DNA from: Dendrolimus kikuchii
Taxonomy: Eukaryota; Arthropoda; Insecta; Lepidoptera; Lasiocampidae
DNA: 64,000 nt
NCBI GenBank assembly: GCA_019925095.2
Contig: CM034392.1
Coordinates: 23,223,887 to 23,287,886, forward strand
Direction of reading: 5' to 3'
The position numbers and the translations under genes are program-made. Below are positions 22,008 to 33,221 of the stretch, piece by piece (position 1 is the first letter of the stretch; every line of letters begins with the position of its first letter). A model generated the notes under the pieces. The model saw nothing but the letters and a program-made list of their open reading frames with translations, was not told where the DNA came from and made no database searches.

Positions 22008-22234
22008 TATAAAGCTGAACAGTTTGTTTGTTGGTTTAAACGCGCTAATCTCAGGAACTACTGGTCTGATTTGAAAAATTCTCTCAGTGTTGGATAGCCC
22101 ATTTATCGAGGAAGGCTATAGGCTATATATCATCATGCTAAGACGAATAGGAGCGGATCACCAATGAAAAATGCTTCAAAATCGGGGGTCTTTGAAAACA
22201 AATTCCACGCGGACGGCGTCGCGGGCACAGCTAG
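22008..22234 (+). mobile_element. Helitron-like element H2
   Basis: From about 'attaatgtataaagctgaacag' through 'cgctaatctcaggaactactgg' to 'gtcgcgggcacagCTAG' (22231-22234). The translated ORF over its end is incidental. Confidence 0.6.
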
Positions 22235-23280
22235 TTAGTTATAAGAGGTCTATCGGCTCGTCGACAAAAGTATTCACCTGCAAGTCTAATCGCAGCACAT
22301 ATATGTCCGCTGTGACAGTCGCGGGTCGCGCTCACGCGGTGATTGTTGTTGTGTTGTTGTCTCACTCTGTTTATATAGGATTTGTATGAAATGGGTATAT
22401 TATGACATAGCGAAATTTAGACTCGTAGGTCATAAATGTGATAATTGTATAATTATTAGTAAATGACTATTAAATCGGAAAGATTTTGTGTCTTTGTAGG
22501 CATTGAAATAAATGATTTATTTATAATAGTATTACAAATACAATTTTGAAAAAGACATCCTATAATACACCTCGTATAACTATTATGAATTAAGGGATTA
22601 TTAATTATTTTTGGCATATAAATAAAAAAACAATAGTCAACAGAAATAATATATTTAACAAATTATAACTAGTGTTTGGTTAACAATATGACAAGTAGCA
22701 ATACAAAGAATTTAGTAAGTAGGTAGTATGTGAAATCAGTTTTATACACGTTATAATAATATGTACATATATAAGCGCAAGTAACAAAATTTTACTATAG
22801 ATATGGAAGAGAACTGAGGGCCTAGACAGGTCGATTTTGCAGATTCGTATGATGAAAATGACAAGTATTTTTTTTTATTGCAGGAGTTCAGGAGACAGAC
22901 AGACTGCCCACTTGGTGGAAAGTGTTTTCAAATAAAGTGGAATTTTCTCCTATATCTTATAACTACCTATATATCTAGATGTAGACAGGTGTCAATTTCA
23001 CTAAGCGATTCTCCAAAGGCGACTGCTTTAGGCCCCCAGATATGATAATTCACCAGTAAAAACGCAACTCTAAAGGTTCCTTAATCCTATACGACTAGAT
23101 GGCACCCCATCTCTCTCTTTTCTAGCGTTTCAAGACGTTAAATTATTTAAAACATTCTTTGCATTATTATTTTTAATTCTTTTTTTTGCATTTTCTTTGC
23201 TTTACTTTATTAATTTTGACAATATTATTTATTCATTCAAATTTAGTTATATTTGTATTTGAAATTTTAATTGTGATTAT
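22235..23280. other. Mostly unassigned; SINE-A 3' fragment at 22868-22930
   Basis: 22868-22930 (poly-T, ttattgcaggagttcaggagacagacagactgcccacttgg) is the reverse complement of the last 60 bp of SINE-A or its partner LINE. The rest has no recognised gene. Confidence 0.6.
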
Positions 23281-23542
23281 GGCTACGTTCCATTAGGGAC
23301 TCACAATGACCACGTTTACGACCGCGATTTATCCCGTCCCACTCGCTTGCGGCCTTACAATCGTAAACCCAAGTGGAATGGCTATTCGACCCACCTTTTG
23401 AAATGGGTCGTTATGAGCGTTGCGTGATCGAAAATGATGACGTCATTGGTGACTTTTCGCCACGAGCACAACGACCGCGGTCGCCTTGTGAAACGGCTAA
23501 CTGAGCATTTTTAGCGTTGTGAGCTACTAATAAAACGCCCTG
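23281..23542 (+). mobile_element. MITE M1, copy B
   Basis: GGCTACGTTCCATTAGGGAC to TAAAACGCCCTG; flanking repeat TAT (23278-23280, 23543-23545). A TGACGTCA palindrome is at 23438-23445. Confidence 0.85.
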
Positions 23543-24537
23543 TATGTATTGTATAATATTGACATTAATTAATTAAGTTATTAGTGTATTGACGACATTT
23601 GAATTGTAAAATGCTGTGCATTCCTTTAATGCACACATCATAACTTTTATATTTAATGATTAGTAATGTGTGTGCTGTTGGTGTGCCTTAAATAAATAAA
23701 TAAAACATATTTTTAGAGCAAATTAATGAAAAATTAAAATTTTTGTTTTATTTGGTTAAAAAAATGCTTTAATTACTTAAACGAAAGAAGAATGATCCGT
23801 GTCGTTTCTAGTCATATTTAGAAGCTTTCAGATGTACTGCTTTTTACCGGATGAATTATTTATCATAGGTAATGTTCTTTTCCATGATATCAGCTGTGCA
23901 ATTCGCAAACCTAGTAACTGACATTGTTTTTTAAAATCTTTATGCATTCAATGTCTTGTCGCATATTGTGTTTACCGCCACATGTAATAAAAGTTGGGGT
24001 ATCGCTCTCAATAAGCTTAATAGGTTTGAAAAATTATATATCGTAAAATATCGTTGAAGTTTACGACTTGTTTTTTGGAACCACTTGCTTATTATAAGTT
24101 AAAATTGCACAGCTGGTATGTATTAAAGCATTCAAGAATGCAATCTCGTGACGCAATATACAAAACATATTAACACATTATAACGACCCACAATATATTA
24201 ACAAATATTTTTATATTAAATGCTAAATTACAAACTATGGGTGTTAATTCTGATAATAAGCCTAAGTATACAATTATCAACTATTACACATTTACTTTAA
24301 AATAAATATGTGGACTTACAAAGGTACTTTGTACTTAATAATACTGGAGATTACTGGTTAGGGAATTCTTTAAGAATACACCGAATCAATCATATTTACA
24401 TAAGTACGGGAAGTGTACTGAATGAAACAATTAATGTCTTTATTACATTATCGGGTTATCTGAGACGTAATCATAAAATAATTTACAATACGTACTTTTC
24501 AAGTATGTATTGATCATATCTTTATATGTTTAATTCT
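23543..24537. other. No gene recognised
   Basis: A LINE/SINE-like tail 'gtgtgctgttggtgtgccttaaataaataaataaaa' is at 23668-23705. The rest is AT-rich, without supported exons. Confidence 0.45.
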
Positions 24538-24826
24538 TCTATACGTATATGTCACTAAACTCCTAAGCCGCTGGACCGATTTTGGATAGTTTAGATTCAC
24601 AATTGTATCCGGTAGGGTGCGTTGGGATCAAGTTCTAGGAATGTGAGGAAATTTTATGCGTGTTTGAGTGTGTCCCGAAATGGTTTAGTTTCACAAATAG
24701 TAGGTGTAAGTAGGTAGGTAGGTGTAGGTAGGTAGGTAGGCAGGTGTAGGTGTACGGTAGGTGGCGTTGCAGTCGGGTTCTAGATTTATGCTATTGGGGC
24801 AGGACAAAGTCTGCCGGGCTCGCTAG
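24538..24826 (+). mobile_element. Helitron-like H1 with internal GTAGGTAG minisatellite
   Basis: Ends GTCTGCCGGGCTCGCTAG before T (24826). A (GTAG)n-type array lies at about 24705-24760, apparently expanded from the GGTAGGTGGC core of the family. Confidence 0.6.
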
Positions 24827-24942
24827 TTTGAATATAAATTGTTTTTAATGAATTTTAGTACATAGGTACTTTAGAAAAAGACATTTTATCACTGAAAATG
24901 CAAGAATTTAATATTTTCTTAAGTTTCGCGACTAGTATACAT

Positions 24943-25050
24943 AATAAAACTACGTTTTAACAGTTTTAAGCGTCTTCCGTGTTTTACGTGATCACGTCAC
25001 GCTACTGAAAAGTGGCTGAAACGTCGGAATAATAAAAATCAAATCACCGA
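24943..25050. mobile_element. Internally deleted copy of the 300-bp foldback
   Basis: 'aataaaactacgttttaacagttttaagcg' joins directly to 'gtcttccgtgtt' and then 'gaaaagtggctgaaacgtcgga', i.e. left end plus right-arm part of the element at 2195-2494. Confidence 0.6.
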
Positions 25051-25375
25051 TGCAAGAATTTCTTACGAAATAAGGAACACTGATACACTCAAGCGTTACA
25101 TTATGCGGAGTTTGATATTCATTACATATTTTATCAGTTCAAGGATAATATAAATGTTATCATATCATAATGTAATTTCTTACGTAACCCTGTTTATTCA
25201 TGGAGATCTATTTTGAATATTTACACTAATTAATTAAACAACACTTGAACAATCGAGATGCGAGATTCACGACATACATTTTATTATAATTACCATATAT
25301 GTCATCACCAGTTGTTAGGATAATTTCTTATACAGATCTTACAAAAAGCGAGAATATTTATTTTTATTACGCGAA

Positions 25376-25578
25376 TTCAGCAGACAAGCAGACGGCCCAC
25401 CTGATGGAAAGCGGTTACCGTTGCCTATAAACATTTGTAACACCAAAGGCTCTACCAATGTGCTACCGCTGTCTAAAGGAACGCTGGAACCTGGCCACTA
25501 ATTCCGGAACACATATCAAGGTTATTATATGCGGCATACTCTAGACCAGGGGTGGTAGCCAACCAGACGGGCAAATTA
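25376..25578 (-). mobile_element. SINE-A fragment, reverse
   Basis: 'cagcagacaagcagacggcccacctgatggaaagcggttacc' to 'gggtggtagccaaccagacgggcaaat' is the reverse of the SINE-A 3' two thirds. More diverged than other copies. Confidence 0.7.
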
Positions 25579-25666
25579 CATTTATATATAATATATGTAT
25601 AACTAATTAACTATATGGCCATCAATAATTTCAATGGAGCGTTAGCAACTATTGGAAAACCATTAA

Positions 25667-25804
25667 AGGCCGGCTCATAAATCTTACCTACCGTTCATTT
25701 GCCTTACTATCGGTTAAAATTTGACACAAGCTCCATACAAATAACGTCAAAATTCAACTGATGGTAGGGCAAGTGAATTAGTAATAAGATATAGAAACTG
25801 GCCA
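25667..25804. mobile_element. Palindromic MITE M2, second complete copy
   Basis: AGGCCGGCTCATAAATCTTA to TAAGATATAGAAACTGGCCA; flanking TAA at 25664-25666 and 25805-25807. Confidence 0.75.
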
Positions 25805-26009
25805 TAAATCGATATTAGACGGTTAATTGCCGTCTTTCAATTTGGATGAACTTACCAAAGTGATGTCCATAAACATAAATTTTAACAGTCTTATTTATGA
25901 GTTGGAGTGTTTGTAGGCTTCTTTAAGAGCCTTAAAGTATTCTACAAACTTACTCTAATTCAGTATGAATATAACCGTAATCATTCAATTTCATTGAATA
26001 CCGTTTTAT

Positions 26010-26325
26010 CCGTGCAGGAACGGAGAAAGAATACAATTTCCTGCGGCCGGGCGGTCTGTCGTGAGAGGCGACAAAACAACCCACAGCCAGGTGGTAGGGT
26101 ATTTGCTCGACTGGATTGCTACCACCCCTGGTCTAGAGTATGCCGCCATAGCAACCTTGAGTCGTGTTCGAACATTAGTGACCAGGTTCCAGTCTCCCTT
26201 AAGAGAGCAGCAGCGCATTTGTAGCACCTTTGGTGTTGCAAATGTCCATAGGCGATGGTAACAGCTTTTCATCAAGTAGGCCGTCTGCCCGTCTGCTGAA
26301 CTCCTGCAATAAATTAAATTAAAAA
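26010..26325 (+). mobile_element. SINE-A copy
   Basis: Full-length copy from CCGTGCAGGAACGGAGAAAG to CTCCTGCAATAAATTAAATT. The sequence aataccgt upstream (25997-26004) recurs after the tail (about 26326), a possible target duplication with a short extra segment. Confidence 0.85.
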
Positions 26326-26837
26326 AATACCGTCGACCGTTTGACTTCTGTCAATGTCAATATCAACATTATGAAGCCATTGAATTCAGCGACGCCATTA
26401 TAGTTTTCTGATAGAAGTCAACTAATGTCCCTCATTTTTGAGAAACTGAGACTTAGAAAATAGGGTTGCGGACACATGTTACAATAAATTCTAATATTTT
26501 TACATATAAAATTAGAATATGAGAATTCATCTTTAGTGACCACTAACTATGGACAAAACGCCTTTATCTTACGAAGCTTAAATTAATTCAAGAACATAGT
26601 AAAATTAAACCTAGACTTATACTGCAGTAGTATAAATTCGGTGAAGCGAATACTGGCTCAAGAATTTTTTGGAAAGACAGACACTTAGTAACTGTATTAT
26701 CACTGGGAATCGTGTATGTGTGGTTACCAATAGGTGGAGGCTTGTTATCAGCATTTCTTTTTTATATACTGCTTTTTATTACTATACTGATATGTATTAG
26801 TCTGTAAGCCTTCCTAAAATTAAATAAATAAATATAA

Positions 26838-27800
26838 AAGAACAAGTGTTAAAATAACATCTTATCATTTAACTTTTAAAATATCACGAGATAAATAATT
26901 GTAATTATTTTTCAGACAACAATTAACGCCCTTTTTGACACCTTTTTCTTGTACCTACTTATGATATCATAAGTAGCTACGTTCGAACAAAATCTATGAG
27001 ATTGTGAGGTTCTCTAAATTTATAACAGTATCTCAGTTGATTTGATAGTCTGCTTACTTACGTAAGTTACAAGTTTGACATTTGTAATAGTCAATGTATT
27101 TTAACACTAAAATGCATGCATTATGATGTAAGTTTGACATTTGAAAATTGACAATTTAGTTTGTGTTTCCCAAACGGTAGAATAGAAGTATATGTATTAG
27201 GTTAACGACTAAGTTTCCGCCGTATTTAAATTTTTATATTCCGCATTACTATGTTTTGAATCATTCAGACTAGAATGTTTTATTCAAATTAATTTATGTT
27301 AATTTTCAGATCGTTGAAATGGAACGTCAAGTTGAGAATTGATCATTTAAATCCTTTTTTGTTACTCAAGGTTATGAGACCGCAAAAACAATTCGCGACA
27401 TTTGTGCAGGTTTAGAGGGTACGAGAGCGGAAAAAATTGCTGGTAGTTGGTATGCCAATTTCAAAAATGGAATTTTTACCTCAAGACACAAAGAGAAACT
27501 AATAAACGGCGGTAATTTTGTTGCCAACCTAATACATTATCAACACTGACAAGACAAATAGGAGTGCGGACACATTTGTTACAATAAATTCTAATACTTT
27601 TAAATATAAAACAACAGGTGTTAAAATAACATCTTATCATTTAAGTTTTAAAATATCATGAGAGAAATAATTTTAATTATTTTTCAGACGATAATTAACG
27701 GCCTTTTTGACACCTTTTACTTATTACTTTTACTTAAGACGTCATAAATGTAAGAGACTGTGAAATTCTATACGTTTTATATAATATCTCAGTTGATGTA
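26838..27800. repeat. Local direct duplication flanking a mariner remnant
   Basis: 'gtgttaaaataacatcttatcattta...attatttttcagac' at 26846-26925 recurs at about 27618-27690, and both continue into 'ttaacg.cctttttgacacctttt' and later 'tatctcagttga'. The copies are roughly 770 bp apart and about 200 bp long, with several differences. 'acacat.gttacaataaattctaatatt' also occurs before each. No gene is visible here. Confidence 0.6.
27321..27500 (+). pseudogene. Mariner-like transposase N-terminal remnant
   Basis: The frame contains TAKTIRDICAGLEGTRAEKI followed by AGSWYANFKNGIF, resembling the helix-turn-helix of mariner-type transposases (I..IC...G...A...W...F..G.F). An in-frame stop follows the start region and the DD34D domain is absent. 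Confidence 0.4.
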
Positions 27801-27916
27801 ACTCTCCTCTTCTGCATTATGAAGGCAATTACGATCACTTCTTGTACAATTTGAATTTGATTTGAACAAAAGATTTAAAGCCTTGGTCTTTAGGAACTTT
27901 TGAAACCATTTTAACA

Positions 27917-27922
27917 TTTATT
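27917..27922 (-). terminator. Candidate polyadenylation signal of carrier 2
   Basis: AATAAA on the minus strand, 34 nt after the carrier 2 stop codon. Confidence 0.55.
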
Positions 27923-27955
27923 ACACTATTCATAAATAACAATAATATCTAACAT

Positions 27956-30676
27956 TTATAAAGAAACCTTCGGTTTATTTACGCTTTCAATACTTTTTTG
28001 TAAATCTTTTAATATGTCCCAAAATACTAGTAGAAGTACAGTGTGTGGCGCTTGTCTCAGATATGAAGGGCCAATACCCTTATAAAAGGCTAGGATACCT
28101 TCGGTCTTGGTTATCTTCTTTGCACAATCTATTATTCCTATGTAGAGCATACCACGGCCGCTGGCGTCCACGGCTGGAGATATGTAAAACATTAATTAAT
28201 TTATCAGATTGCTAATAATGCGCCTGCATTTACTGGGGCGACGTTCCATTAGGGACTCAGAAGAACCACGTTCATAACCGCGATTTATCCCGTTTCACTT
28301 GTTTGCCGGCGTTACAAACGTAAACCTAAGTGGAACGGCTATTCGACCCACCTCATGACATGGGTCGTTGTAAGCGTTGTGTGATCGAAAATAATGACGT
28401 TATTAGTGACGTTTTCGCTACGACCACAACGAGCGCGGTCGCCTTGTGGAACGGCTAACGGAGCATTTTGGGCATTGTGAGCTAGTAATGGAACGCCCTG
28501 TGGATGTTTTGATAGTTTGCAAAACGCTAATATTGTGTGACGTCAGCGGTCATATTTTGACAGCGCGCCAAGATGGCGGCGCGCGTTTAAATCGCATATT
28601 TATCAAAGTTATATATTCGGAACTATTTACTGCACTAAATAATTTATTAAAATGATTACATGTACGCCTTATTGGATCAATTTACACATTAAGCCAAATA
28701 AATTACCTAAACACTACATGCACTTTATTGGGATCTAATCTCACATCATTGACATGACATCCAGAATTCATTTAGCTACCATGACATTCCTCCAATGTTT
28801 ATAGTTGGTATACATTTTTCATTATAAATAGGATATCAAAGAAAGGAACTAATAATACTGCAAAATATGTTCCATTGTTATATCAAAATATAACTTGTAC
28901 TAAATCCTTTGGGATTTAAAATCGAACATTTGGCCATGATTCCCATCTAAAATTTCTATAATTAAAATATCTACACTTCTAGTTATAAGAGACATCATCA
29001 TTAAATAAATATGTAAAACTACACATACCTTGATTGTAAAGCCTTGTCATAATAACATCCATTGGTGTTAAAACCACTGTTTTGACCAAGGCTCCAATGT
29101 TGCTGGCCACAAATGCAGATAAGTATTTAGATTGCTGGAATAGGTCATTTCTGTCCATCCATTCTTTACAACTGCAATGAAAGTCCAAATTCAATCAACA
29201 AAGGTAGAATGAATATTTGATAGGTTATTTTTATTGTGAGATGTCAATACATCTCACATTGAAATAAGAAATTGAATATTACATTATATATATCACAAAA
29301 AAAAAGAAATGTGGAAGTCTAGAATATAATGTTTAGTGAAATATAGCTTCATATTAGTCCTCATAGATCAAAGACCTAAAGTTTAGCCATGACCACTTTA
29401 GCAATGTTACAAATGAGTTTTATATTCATGAAACACTCAAAAAATGTTTTAACTCTAAAATCACAAACCACATGACACTATATTTATAAATGTAACTCAC
29501 ACTGCAAATGAAGCAATCTGTCCAGATGAACCAATAGAATTCCTGAGCATCATGCCATGCGCCCCTCTCCATAATCCTAGGACTCCATTTTTCTTATAAA
29601 TCTTTTTTATGGCATATAAAGTTCCTGGATGGGCATGCTGGGTCCCAACAGCAATTTTCCTTGAAGAGTATGACATCAACTGTGTCTTGACTAGCTGTAA
29701 AGGGCTACCACATAATCCACCGCACATTCCTGATACAGCACCAAAAAATAAACTGTTCAGAAATATTGTATCGTCTTTTTCATCTCTTAATAACTGAAAG
29801 TTATCTGCCGATTGGTATATGCCTAATCTGAAAATTGATTGGTTAATTGTTAGCAGCAATGTTGATAATGAACACAGTAAGATTTAATAAGAAAAAACAG
29901 CAAATTTGGAAATAGAAGAACTAGAAGAATGAAAGGATCTAAATACAAATCACACCAGCTGAGTATTAAAGCAAGCCATTTATAATAATATCTTCAAATA
30001 GTAACATTTTGATGCTACAGTCAGGCATAATTGTTATTTAACTGTGATTAAATGTCTAAATTTTATATTTTTACAGTTAAATTTCTATTTAAGTGAAGAA
30101 TTGAAAAAAGTGAAGAAATTGTCAAAATTTGGATTACATGTAATAAAAAAATTAATTATTTTTTAATGAGACATATATTATTATTCCACTTAATCCATTT
30201 TTATTAAGCATAATATTAAAATCTCTGAGTAGTAATTATGTTATATAATTTGTTACTTCTATTGCTAAGGCAAAATGCAAAAGTCAATTTCAATCAAAAC
30301 TTATCAATGAACTTAATATGACAAAATAAAAAGTAATATTTTAATAATTAAGTAAGCAATAAGCTTATTAAAAAAATATTTAAACTCAGATTCTAAGATA
30401 TACTTCCAAAATTCACAAAATTCAAACTATTGCTTACCTTACACCATTGACAACAAGTTGAAACCACAATGCGGGTACCAAGCCCTTTTGCAATGCAGTA
30501 ATTCCATCATGTTTCACTATTGTATACATAGCATGGGGTATATTCTTATAATGAACTGCATGCTGCCCCTTAGATCTCAGTTCTCCTTGAAGTTGCATTC
30601 TGGTCTTAACAACATCAAAGGGGTTGCTGAAGAAACCAGCTCCAACCCCGGCAATACCGCCCACCAGAAAATCCAT
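27956..30676 (-). CDS. Carrier 2: SLC25A34/35-like mitochondrial carrier, complete
   Basis: Predicted six-helix carrier of the mitochondrial inner membrane, group SLC25A34/35 (related to yeast oxaloacetate carrier OAC1); substrate not proven by sequence. Exons: 30438-30676 (239 nt, ATG start [15 protein letters not shown]), 29501-29827 (327 nt), 29029-29171 (143 nt), 27956-28173 (218 nt, TAA). Total 927 nt, 308 aa, normal for the family. All introns are GT-AG with matching phases (2, 2, 1). Carrier signatures: [13 protein letters not shown] in repeat 1, PLQLVKTQL in repeat 2, [13 protein letters not shown] in repeat 3. The hallmark [12 protein letters not shown] follows repeat 2, and [15 protein letters not shown] lies near the end. 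MITE M1 copy C sits in the last intron, 63 nt before the final exon. It is the most compact and best preserved of the three carriers. Confidence 0.93.
28237..28500 (+). mobile_element. MITE M1, copy C
   Basis: GGCGACGTTCCATTAGGGAC to AATGGAACGCCCTG; flanking repeat TGG (28234-28236, 28501-28503). Lies in the last intron of carrier 2. The CRE-like palindrome is decayed here (TGACGTTA). Confidence 0.85.
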
Positions 30677-31097
30677 ATTTTTTCTTTACTCACAACCGAA
30701 TGTTTCATAACAATAAAGAGTAGTAAGTAGTACTGTTCTTCAGTATTTGAAGAACAGGCAAAGATCGTAGTCCATACAGCCTCATAACAATAAACATTTG
30801 CAAAGTGTTTTAAGGATGCAATAAAACTGGCAGTTTTTAAAGATGTATAAGAACTTCTTTATAAATTCACATTGCTTTTCAGATACACAAACACTGTAAA
30901 AGGATAGCTCTTTTACTGTAAGTTTAATATCTACAACATTACTTAGGGTTATAATTTCATTGTTATGTAGGGAGATTGTTAAACTATATAGCACACAGAA
31001 ATACTGACTATTTGTAGTAAAATATAAAAATGAAACTCATAATGGAAAACTTTTATGTAGATATAGAATAAGGTTTTAATGTTAAGGCAGATAATTG

Positions 31098-31415
31098 CAT
31101 CCGTGCAGGAACGGAGAAAGAATACAATTTCCTGCGGCCAGGCGGCCTATCGTAAGAGGCGATAAAACAACCCATAGCCAGGTGGTAGGGTATTTACTCG
31201 ACTGGATAGCGACCACCCCTGGTCTAGAGTATGCCGCCATAACAACCTTGTGTTGTGTTCTGGCATTAGTGACCAGGTTCCAGACTCCCTTAAGAGAGCA
31301 GCAGCGCATTTGTAGAACCTTTGGTGTTGCAAATGTCCATAGGCGATGGTAACCGCTTTCCATCAAGTGGGCTTTCTGCCTGTCTGTTGCACTACTGCAA
31401 TAAAAAATAAAAAAA
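31098..31415 (+). mobile_element. SINE-A copy upstream of carrier 2
   Basis: ATCCGTGCAGGAACGGAGAA to CACTACTGCAATAAAAAATA, about 420 bp upstream of the carrier 2 start codon. Full length. Confidence 0.85.
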
Positions 31416-32171
31416 AAATTGTGATATTAATTTTCAAGAGTAAAGTTTTGAAATTAAACTTCCAGTTATTGATTATGGACATGGAAAAAAGCCCATACTA
31501 GAGGAAAAATGGCAAATAAATATTACCACTCACAGCCGCAACACTGCATTTGTATAACTTGCAGTAATTCAATGATCTTTTAATTAAATGTTTGAGATGA
31601 AAACACACACCTCTATTAAACCAGAGTAAACTCCAATGTATGGGCTATTAATGCATAGTTATCAAATCTCAAGTTAATATGCCGCAGTTTAATTACTTTT
31701 TTTTATCACATAATAATCTCAAACTGTTTGCTGATACAAAATAATACAAACGAGACAAAACTTACCGAAAGATAGTCAACTCAGTCACAAATCATACATG
31801 ATAACAAGACATCTTATTAAATCTTAACTTCTCTACATTGCGTCATATTAATAATTTAATTGTTCGCGTGCGTCATTACAGACTGTATAAATGACGGAAG
31901 AGTGGCCTAAATACACGTATATTATCACATTTTCGTTCGCAGTTTCGTAATCAGATTCAGATTCAGAAATTCTTCCATGCAAATTGCATCATTATTATCA
32001 GAATTCAAATTTCAATGTCAAATTAGTATTTTTGACTTTGACAATACTCAGCTGATAGATTTGTTCCAAATCGTTAAACTCGTAGGGACTATTCATTTCT
32101 TTAGCATGTATATGAATGTATTTTAGCATAACTGTAAACGATATTTTTTGGCAAATCAAATATTATAATAA
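31416..32171. other. Intergenic, nothing recognised
   Basis: AT-rich spacer between carrier 2 (minus) and gene A (plus). No repeats or exons supported. Confidence 0.5.
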
Positions 32172-32880
32172 TAAATCTTTATTAACCCGCAGAGGAGCTT
32201 TGTGTCCAAGTCTTAGGTAAGTAGCGTCACCTTGATTCCGGGGGGCCAAGGTAAGGCCTCCCGTCTCCGAGCTTACGTTAGCCTCTCAAGCTCCAGAGGT
32301 GGAACTGAAATGGCCAAACGTCGGATGTAACTTCGGTAAACCTGCAGCCCGCCTCACCACACCGCTTAGCTACTCACACCCATGTTGCCCCTCGCCAATC
32401 TTGTACGGCATTTATTAGGGGTCCATATAAGTCACTGTCTGCCCATTTTATCCATGTTCCCGGAACATGGCGACGGACAGACGCCATAGTCCCCATAGTC
32501 CCAGATCCCTAGTTCTATTAACAGTTACATACATACATACATACATAACTTCACGCCAGTTCCCTTGCGGGGTAGGCACGAACAACATCAACAACACTAT
32601 TAACAGTTCATACCAATAAATCGGTACCTTTTGTTCTCATTTCCAATAATAATAGTCCCACACCAGCTGGGTCTTGTCCTTGGGTACATTTTTATATGGC
32701 GTATACAGGGATAATCGCCGGTCAGTGTCACGCCACATTTAAATTAAATTTGTCAAAGGGCCTCTACGTGTTGGCCTTCCCATAGCCCCACGCAAGCCCT
32801 CCAAAAGTCCGAGCCATTTTTATGGCCCGTGGTCTTAGACACATAAAAGAAAATTTTATTACACTTATTTTAATGACATT
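32172..32880. mobile_element. GC-richer block, probable transposon fragment, with RTE insertion
   Basis: Composition rises sharply (gggggccaaggtaaggcctcccgtctcc..., cccgcctcaccacaccgcttagc). No open frame of length. A short RTE insertion at 32527-32596 splits it. Probably the untranslated or decayed part of a retroelement; the family was not identified. Confidence 0.4.
32527..32596 (-). mobile_element. Minimal RTE LINE insertion (70 bp) with 12-bp target duplication
   Basis: (ACAT)n tail then 'aacttcacgccagttcccttgcggggtaggcacgaacaac', reverse complement of the extreme 3' end of the RTE LINE. Flanked by ctattaacagtt at 32515-32526 and 32597-32608. Confidence 0.85.
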
Positions 32881-33221
32881 TACACTCTAGTCTGCAGATA
32901 AAGTAAAAAAGGGGGATTATTAAATAAAAACCTATTATATTGAACTGGCAATGAATAGATAGTCATAGATAATACCATGGAAAAAGAATTCCATGATAAT
33001 ACATATACACTGAAGTATTATAGAGGTCCATGTACATATATAATGATTATAGTTTTCATTTAAATAAGTTTTATCTATGATTATAGTGTTATGAAATTGC
33101 CATTTCAAATTATTGGTTGTATAATTTTCGTTATAAAATTTATTTTTTTAATAATTATGTGAATTCTAGGTACCAAAAATAAATCGAAATAATTTTGTGA
33201 AACATAAAAAATCGTAAAAGT

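Noticed and set aside
26006..26275. ORFs of 60-135 aa recurring in all SINE-A copies (such as MMKSCYHRLWTFATPK)
   Set aside because: They are present only because the SINE sequence is conserved; frames differ among copies and there is no selection on codons.
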